This document shows, piece after piece, positions 7,905 through 12,251 of a DNA stretch of 12,251 nucleotides. The stretch spans positions 1 through 12,251 of the forward strand of contig JALKBU010001347.1 in NCBI GenBank assembly GCA_023091735.1, in the 5' to 3' direction. A model generated the notes under the pieces. The model did no database searches. It was not told the DNA's origin and saw only the letters and a list, made by a program, of their open reading frames with translations. The DNA comes from Trichomonas tenax. Taxonomy: Eukaryota; Parabasalia; Trichomonadida; Trichomonadidae. The number at the start of each line of letters is the position of its first letter. Within the stretch, counting starts at the first letter, position 1. Position numbers and translations under genes: made by a program.

Positions 7905-8344
7905 TCAGATACAAAGAACCAATTCTGATAGTAAGTGCCTGCTATTCTTAGACGTTAGTTCATCTATTTGTTGTGGTAATTCATCACTCTGTTTTAATAT
8001 AAAATCTTAAAAATGATTAAGCCCAAATGATTTTCATTTTGCATTATAATTTAGCTGAAACCGAGATTCGTCGGTGTATGTAATTTAGCTGTTTTCGGAT
8101 TAAAATTGGGATCTTCGACAACTTTATTGCGGTAAAGGAATACTTTCTGATAATTTAATGATAATTTGATTTATAGGGAAATTTAAAGAATATTCAAGAA
8201 CTAACATTTGCAGTTCGATGTCTTTATCAGACATATCCGCAGCATTAAAGTTTCTTCATTTGACACACTGACCAATTTCTTCATAATGAGATCCAACTCA
8301 TGAAGAAATTCAGGATTTTCAAAAAGTGGGACTATAGTGTCATT
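7905..8344 (-). pseudogene. Multiply frameshifted remnant of an unrecognised gene
   Basis: Reading the minus strand from 8344, one frame gives VPLFENPEFLHELDLIMKKL and on to SNEETL. Near 8246 the coding-like sequence moves to a second frame (NAADMSDKDIELQMLVLEYS ... SESIPLPQ, stop at 8124), then to a third (NKVVEDPNFNPKTAKLHTPT, stop at 8051). After a gap, 8006-7905 reads ILKQSDELPQQIDELTSKNS and on to LVLCI. The amino-acid composition is that of a soluble helical protein and each join coincides with a frame change, so this is best read as an old coding gene broken by indels. I do not recognise the family. It fills the divergent spacer between the nuclease-like gene and Sec13; the remainder (7596-7904 and 8345-8480) is AT-rich without identifiable features. 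Confidence 0.42.
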
Positions 8345-8480
8345 CTATTGCTAATTTTGATGAAAAATAAAAAAGTTAACCTTAATGCTATAGAGTTTCA
8401 ATATTGTCATGTGATTTCATTAAATTGCCATGTAAACAATACCCAAATAATATTTTCAAGCCCCTGCATATCTTTCAGCA

Positions 8481-9386
8481 ATGTCGTCAAGCGTTCCTCC
8501 CCCTATAAATTTGAAAATTGATCAGATAAACGAGATATCCGACATTGCATTCTCACCTGACGGGACCACCATCGGTGTTCTCGATGAGCACGGCTCTGTA
8601 CAGGTTTTCGAAATAAATGAATCTCGTCAATACACGAAAATCGCAACAACGCCGCCAACATCTTTATACGCTACTTCTATTTCATTCGGACCGATCGATT
8701 TGGGTACTGTTTTCATCGTAGGAGATGATGCTGGCCACATTTATCTTTATCAAAAAACAAAACAAAACGAAATCACTTTAATAATCACGCTCAAACATCA
8801 CAAAACAGCGATAAACTGCGTCGCGTGGGCTCCTTCTGGCTTAGTTTTCGGTGCTGTCGATTCTGATGGAATGATTTCGATAACCACTGGAATTAAGGAC
8901 CAATGGTGCCCGCAAATGATCAGACTGTCGGAATATCCATCAACTTCACTTTCGTGGTCACCACAATACTTTCAGAGTTTTATAGATAGACCGAATGAAA
9001 GCCCAGAATATTCTTTCGCTGTTTCTTCTGCAAGCGGATTCTTTGCTATATACGCGAAGAACGAAAAACACCAATGGGTGCCATCACTCGCGCCTGTTGA
9101 AGCGCATAATTGCGTATGCAATTGTATCGCTTGGAGACCATTACCTGGATTTGCTAGGTATGAAATTGCTACATGTGGTGATGACAATACGGTTAAGCTT
9201 TGGACTTATTCAAATAATTCTTGGACATCTAAAGTTATTGACCAGTTACCACAACCAGCGACTGTGCTCAAATGGTCATCAAATGGATTCATTCTTACAG
9301 CAGGATTTTCGACAAATAACTTAGTTTATTATAGAGAATTATCAAATGGAGATTGGACTCAAATGCCGCGGTCTGTAATTCAATAG
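8481..9386 (+). CDS. SEC13: Sec13, WD40 subunit of COPII coat and nuclear pore
   Basis: A 301-residue protein, the usual length for Sec13, composed of WD40-type repeats from end to end. Blades are marked by ISDIAFSPDG...VQVFEI (about 17-44), a second ending HIYLYQK (near 90), AINCVAWAPSG (near 110), TSLSWSPQYF (near 155), CNCIAWRPLP...VKLWTY (near 215-240) and TVLKWSSNG...LVYYRE (near 265-290). The C-terminal NGDWTQMPRSVIQ corresponds to the end of yeast Sec13 (GKWEPAGEVHQ). Sec13 pairs with Sec31 in the outer COPII cage for ER-to-Golgi transport and also with Nup145C/Nup96 in the nuclear pore Y complex; a six-blade open propeller completed by its partner is the family norm. Seh1 is the main alternative but the C-terminus favours Sec13. 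An AATAAA lies at 9417-9422, about 30 nt past the stop. It converges with the coiled-coil gene downstream (167 bp). Confidence 0.85.
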   Translation: MSSSVPPPINLKIDQINEISDIAFSPDGTTIGVLDEHGSVQVFEINESRQYTKIATTPPTSLYATSISFGPIDLGTVFIVGDDAGHIYLYQKTKQNEITLIITLKHHKTAINCVAWAPSGLVFGAVDSDGMISITTGIKDQWCPQMIRLSEYPSTSLSWSPQYFQSFIDRPNESPEYSFAVSSASGFFAIYAKNEKHQWVPSLAPVEAHNCVCNCIAWRPLPGFARYEIATCGDDNTVKLWTYSNNSWTSKVIDQLPQPATVLKWSSNGFILTAGFSTNNLVYYRELSNGDWTQMPRSVIQ

Positions 9387-9553
9387 ATACATGCTTATAT
9401 AATATATTTGTTAATTAATAAAATCAATTTCACTATTTTTATTAAATTTCTAAAAACAAGGTCGCATGATATTGCATCAGACACATGTGGTAAAGGCATG
9501 GTTAAAATCACAATTTTTAATAATAAAACAACAATTTATAGAATACAATTAAG

Positions 9554-10387
9554 CTATTCATTATTCGAATTCTCCAATTTTTGACGGATACGAGTGGCCT
9601 GTTCATCAATAAGCTTGTGTAAAAATTCAACATTTCGCTGTTCTTTCTTTTGAATTAATTCCAATTCTTTTTGATTATTGTTGATTTGTTCTTCTTCTGA
9701 ATTGATCTGTTTTTGAATCTCTTCTTTGATCTCATTGACTTTATCCGGGTTGTCGTATAATTGTTTGAGTTTTTTAGTTGAATACAATTTGGCTTCACTC
9801 TTTGTATATGCAAAGAGTCTCTCCGTAAGCTGATCAATTTCTTGTTGAAGTCCTTTAATTCTATCTTCGTTGTATCGTGCAGAATTTGATTGATTTTTAA
9901 TTCTTTCAAGTTCTGAAGAAACAACTTTCTCACTTTGTCCCATAGCTTTAGATTTCTGCACCAATCTTTTATGCTCTAAGAAAAACATTTGAATCTCGAT
10001 TTGTAATTCTTTGATTTGAGATAATCTGTCGGATTTTGTAATTTTCTTAAACTCTTTCTTGCGAGTGTCTACAGAATATTCCAATGCATTTGCTGTTTCT
10101 TGCAAAGACTTAATTGTATTAGGAGAAGCTGTTTGAATACACTGTTTTTCCGATGATTGATTGAATACTGACTCTATAGAATGATTCCTTTCTTTAGTCA
10201 GCTGCTTAGCACGTTGTATTTTTGAGCCAAGAAGCTTTCTTTGTTCTATCATCATATTCGTTTTAAGTTTAATATCTGTAATATCGTCCACAGTGTACTC
10301 TCCCGTCTGACTTTTCGGCATCGGAAGCTCCGGGAGTTTTGATGTGTTTGTTGTTGCAGCCGTCTTCGGTCGAGAAGAGGTTTGCAT
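9554..10387 (-). CDS. Coiled-coil protein of unknown function
   Basis: A 277-residue protein with a 30-residue Ser/Thr/Pro-rich head (TSSRPKTAATTNTS, LPELPMP). It is then almost entirely charged and helical: DITDIKLKTNMMIEQRKLLG at about 34-53, LSQIKELQIEIQMFFLEHKR at about 122-141, and a continuous coiled coil from about 145 to 272 rich in E, K, Q and N. There is no signal peptide or membrane segment. Cysteine is nearly absent. The early block of K/R and I/L followed by long coils recalls axonemal or cytoskeletal coiled-coil proteins, which would suit a flagellate, but no family motif is firm enough to name. The start is the first ATG in the frame; its upstream region contains TAACCTTAT at 10399-10407. 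Confidence 0.8.
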   Translation of the reverse strand: MQTSSRPKTAATTNTSKLPELPMPKSQTGEYTVDDITDIKLKTNMMIEQRKLLGSKIQRAKQLTKERNHSIESVFNQSSEKQCIQTASPNTIKSLQETANALEYSVDTRKKEFKKITKSDRLSQIKELQIEIQMFFLEHKRLVQKSKAMGQSEKVVSSELERIKNQSNSARYNEDRIKGLQQEIDQLTERLFAYTKSEAKLYSTKKLKQLYDNPDKVNEIKEEIQKQINSEEEQINNNQKELELIQKKEQRNVEFLHKLIDEQATRIRQKLENSNNE

Positions 10388-10902
10388 TATTTTTTTAAAT
10401 AAGGTTATTCACGTTATTTTGATACTCAAAAGTAAAAACCTGAAAAACTTTATATTTTACAAAAGCAATGGATTTAATATTTGTTAAACGACTTTAAATT
10501 GTTTTTTAGATTTTTGTTTTCCATGGGAATTAAAATGTGAAATTCTAGAGTGTCGAAAAGGTATTGGATTCTTATAAATCGTTTTACATAATAGAGAACA
10601 ACATATTAAATACTATTCAGTCGTTGTAAATCCATGTCACAGATTAGAACCTGAAATATTTCTCTTTTATTTTTGATTTAAGTTTTCATTATTTCTAAAA
10701 CATACTCTAGATGTTCTAGTGAAAATAATATAATGCATTCACGTTACAGATGGATGCCAAAAGTAGAGCTTGACATAATATGTATTATTTAATGAAAATA
10801 TATCACAAATAAAATGAAAAATGAAAGAAATTATGCGATTTCAGTAAAAATAGGGATATAATAGAGGTTTACTAAATATGTGGAAAGAGTTCATTATCTT
10901 TA
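10388..10902. other. AT-rich intergenic spacer
   Basis: This 515-bp gap between two minus-strand genes shows no open frame of note, no RNA gene and no clear repeat. It holds the promoter of the coiled-coil gene (TAACCTTAT about 12 nt before its ATG) and the 3' end of the SNARE gene. Confidence 0.6.
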
Positions 10903-11649
10903 CTATTGTTTAAGAGGGGAACCGACTGGATTGTTTGTTGGTGATGTTGATGGTGATGGGGTTGGGTCACCCTTCTTTGGAGCAAACTTAACGATGATGT
11001 AGATGATGATGCCAACAACAATGATACCGAAGAAGAGAAGGAGCCAGCAGAGGCATCTTGTGCTTGCCTTTTGATGCTGCTTGCCCTTTTCGAGTGCCTC
11101 GTTACCGGAAACCATTCTGTCCTGTGACTCTTGAACTGTGTTGTCTAATCCAACAATCATATTACGCTGCTTCTGAAGTTCTTCGAGTGTCTTTGTGAAA
11201 ATCTCGTTGACTTCCTTCATTGTTGAAAGAATTTCACGGACCTGACTTTCTAATTCTTCAAGTTGTTCTGTTTCGCCGTCGACAACTTCCTGGTCAAGAA
11301 GGTTCTGGCTCATAGCGGCCTGTGGGCTAATGTTGCTGTGTGCATTGTCCTCTGTGCTCTTCTTGAGTTTCTGGACAATTGGTGGGAGCTCGCGCTTCAA
11401 TTCAGCGTTAAGCTCTTCGTATTCTTTCTCGTAGTCATCAAGACCCGGTGCCTCCTGCTGCCTGAGCTGAGCAATGAGTCTCTTAGAGGCTCCAGAGAGC
11501 TGGAGGATATCCTTGACATTTTGGTTGATCGAGTCTCTGAAGGTTGGTGTGTCTTTGAATGTGCCGATGCTGTTTCCTTGCTGCTTGAGTTCGTTGAGCT
11601 TCTCGCGAATCTGGACGACATAGCGACCGACTTGTGTGACTGAATCCAT
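10903..11649 (-). CDS. Qa-SNARE, Pep12/syntaxin-7-like, with lumenal tail
   Basis: A 248-residue t-SNARE. The N-terminal helices (about 5-95) include GTFKDTPTFRDSI, matching the LGTxxDxxxLRxxL block of syntaxin 7/12 and Pep12. The SNARE motif is at about 133-193, with VNEIFTKTLEELQKQRNM aligning to the Qa pattern (IF-xx-L-xx-xV-xxQ); Gln161 is the ionic zero-layer residue. A cysteine pair (199, 201) sits at the start of the membrane anchor (about 199-221), a frequent palmitoylation arrangement. By family knowledge it drives fusion at late endosomes/vacuole or the trans-Golgi, paired with Qb, Qc and R-SNAREs. It is odd in that 27 Pro/Ser/Thr-rich residues follow the membrane span, where most tail-anchored SNAREs end within a few residues. 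No TCA-type initiator is evident; TATCGTC lies 15 nt before the ATG. Confidence 0.87.
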   Translation of the reverse strand: MDSVTQVGRYVVQIREKLNELKQQGNSIGTFKDTPTFRDSINQNVKDILQLSGASKRLIAQLRQQEAPGLDDYEKEYEELNAELKRELPPIVQKLKKSTEDNAHSNISPQAAMSQNLLDQEVVDGETEQLEELESQVREILSTMKEVNEIFTKTLEELQKQRNMIVGLDNTVQESQDRMVSGNEALEKGKQHQKASTRCLCWLLLFFGIIVVGIIIYIIVKFAPKKGDPTPSPSTSPTNNPVGSPLKQ

Positions 11650-11664
11650 GATTTTTTATCATTC

Positions 11665-11671
11665 GACGATA
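11665..11671 (-). promoter_or_regulatory. TATCGTC element before the SNARE gene (possible Myb site)
   Basis: The minus strand reads TATCGTC, ending 15 nt before the ATG at 11649. It is identical to the element before the Lhs1-like gene. Both genes lack an obvious TCA-type initiator, so the element may define an alternative core promoter; this is inferred from position and from known trichomonad Myb sites. Confidence 0.38.
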
Positions 11672-11969
11672 ATTTCGGTTGTTGCGCCAATGGATGACAA
11701 CAAATGTAGACCCGCGAACCTTAACTTATAGTAAAATTTATTTTTGCATAAAATAAGACATTTGGATTAGCATTATAATATGCATACCAAATATGAAATA
11801 TCATGAAAATTTATAGTTTTGGAAATTTATTTTCATTTTGAACATTCATCATTTGACGTCGAAAATAATTAATAGAGAACAGATCACTTTACCATGCGAA
11901 TTTTGGAGTGAATTCGTTCAACTGTTCGTTATTCATTTAATAAAAATAAAAATCGATAATATATATAAG

Positions 11970-12167
11970 TTATATTCTTATTATTCTTGCTCTTCTATTT
12001 CTAACTGGCATTGGAAATAGTGAATTATTTGTTACTGTTTCTTGCATGTTTTCTATGAATGGGAAAATTTTTCCTTCTGCGGTGTAGTCATTTTTGTTAA
12101 ATGCAAACTGGCTCTCGAGTTCTGACAAATCTGACGCTTTACAAAACACGTTAGTTGGATTTGTCCA
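11970..12167 (-). pseudogene. C-terminal fragment of an unrecognised protein
   Basis: An open frame of 65 codons on the minus strand has no ATG at its beginning (a TGA precedes it at 12168-12170) and ends in TAA at 11970. It reads WTNPTNVFCKASDLSELESQ at the start, contains NDYTAEGKIFPFIENMQETV in the middle, and finishes FPMPVRNRRARIIRI. The composition is clearly protein-like, with a basic C-terminal tail. The DYTAEGKIFP motif also appears as DYTVEGKILP in the 69-bp repeat 100 bp upstream and in its inverted copy at the other end of the window, so all three derive from the same family. The 5' part is missing or out of frame. The rest of 11650-11969 is AT-rich with no feature that I can identify apart from the SNARE promoter. 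Confidence 0.5.
12061..12089 (-). repeat. Diverged 29-bp copy of the repeat core
   Basis: These 29 bases match 12183-12211 at 25 of 29 positions and in the same orientation, 122 bp apart. They encode the DYTAEGKIFP motif inside the fragment at 11970-12167. Some differences are conservative at the protein level (V/A, L/F), which argues for a coding origin of the repeat. Confidence 0.65.
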
Positions 12168-12182
12168 TCACTCCATTTCATA

Positions 12183-12251
12183 GGCAGTATTTTTCCTTCT
12201 ACGGTGTAGTCCCGCGACCTTCATAACTTTTTATCTGATCAATATTTTTTC
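12183..12251 (-). repeat. 69-bp repeat, right copy, running off the window end
   Basis: This is the perfect reverse complement of 173-241. Identity starts at GGCAGTATTTTTCC (12183) and continues to the last base of the window, so the true repeat is at least 69 bp and may be longer. The minus-strand frame from 12211 reads DYTVEGKILP, as in the left copy. It lies just upstream, in minus-strand terms, of the coding fragment at 11970-12167. Confidence 0.85.

Noticed and set aside
8300..8521. Plus-strand 73-codon frame running into the start of Sec13
   Set aside because: It overlaps the Sec13 start in another frame, is low-complexity I/N/K-rich, and lies over the minus-strand pseudogene.
11711..11730. 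CCCGCGAACCTT near the SNARE promoter resembling CCCGCGACCTT in the 69-bp repeat
   Set aside because: The match is about 11 bases with a gap and does not extend; chance similarity is more likely.
11838..12020. Plus-strand 60-codon frame overlapping the right-end fragment
   Set aside because: It begins at TTG, is rich in I/K/Y/S as expected from AT-rich DNA, and the minus-strand frame in the same place is more protein-like and shares the repeat motif.
173..12251. The whole 12 kb as one DNA transposon with terminal inverted repeats
   Set aside because: The interior holds housekeeping genes and no transposase, integrase or polymerase, and the repeats themselves look like decayed coding sequence. 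A transposon would need such genes or flanking target duplications, which I do not see.

Overview
The window looks like a piece of nuclear genome from an AT-rich, intron-poor protist, most likely a trichomonad parabasalid (Trichomonas or Tritrichomonas). This is an inference. The evidence is as follows: all seven intact genes are eukaryotic, single-exon and separated by short AT-rich spacers; two genes start 3-10 nt downstream of a TCA(T)(A) initiator (Inr) like the one described for Trichomonas; two others carry TATCGTC, which resembles trichomonad Myb recognition elements, close to the ATG; and one gene belongs to the membrane-anchored P1/S1 nuclease-like group. The sequence alone does not fix the species.

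Layout. 1-672: decayed sequence with a 69-bp repeat (173-241) and a frameshifted remnant gene on the + strand (238-568). 673-3270 (-): a small coiled-coil protein resembling the C-terminal domain of Nsp1/Nup62 nucleoporins, preceded by an eIF4G-like MIF4G protein. 3271-3946: AT-rich divergent spacer. 3947-6388 (+): an ER-lumenal Lhs1/GRP170-type Hsp70 with an extraordinary number of N-glycosylation sequons. 6561-7595 (-): a type I membrane protein of the P1/S1 nuclease fold that has lost most of its zinc ligands. 7596-8480: divergent spacer holding a multiply frameshifted pseudogene on the - strand. 8481-9386 (+): Sec13. 9554-10387 (-): an unrecognised coiled-coil protein. 10903-11649 (-): a Pep12/syntaxin-7-like Qa-SNARE with a lumenal tail after its membrane anchor. 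11650-12251: another decayed region with an unrecognised C-terminal coding fragment (11970-12167, -) and an inverted, perfect second copy of the 69-bp repeat (12183-12251), which runs off the window end.

Functional theme. Four of the seven genes concern the secretory/endomembrane system: an ER chaperone and nucleotide-exchange factor, Sec13 of the COPII coat (shared with the nuclear pore), an endosomal SNARE, and a secreted or membrane-anchored nuclease-like protein. The others are translation initiation, a probable nuclear pore component and an unknown coiled-coil protein. The genes alternate in strand and carry their own promoter-like signals, so nothing suggests co-transcription. The core is ordinary housekeeping DNA. 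The unusual material is the inverted repeat pair at the edges, the pseudogene debris, the sequon-saturated Hsp70 and the apparent nuclease pseudoenzyme.
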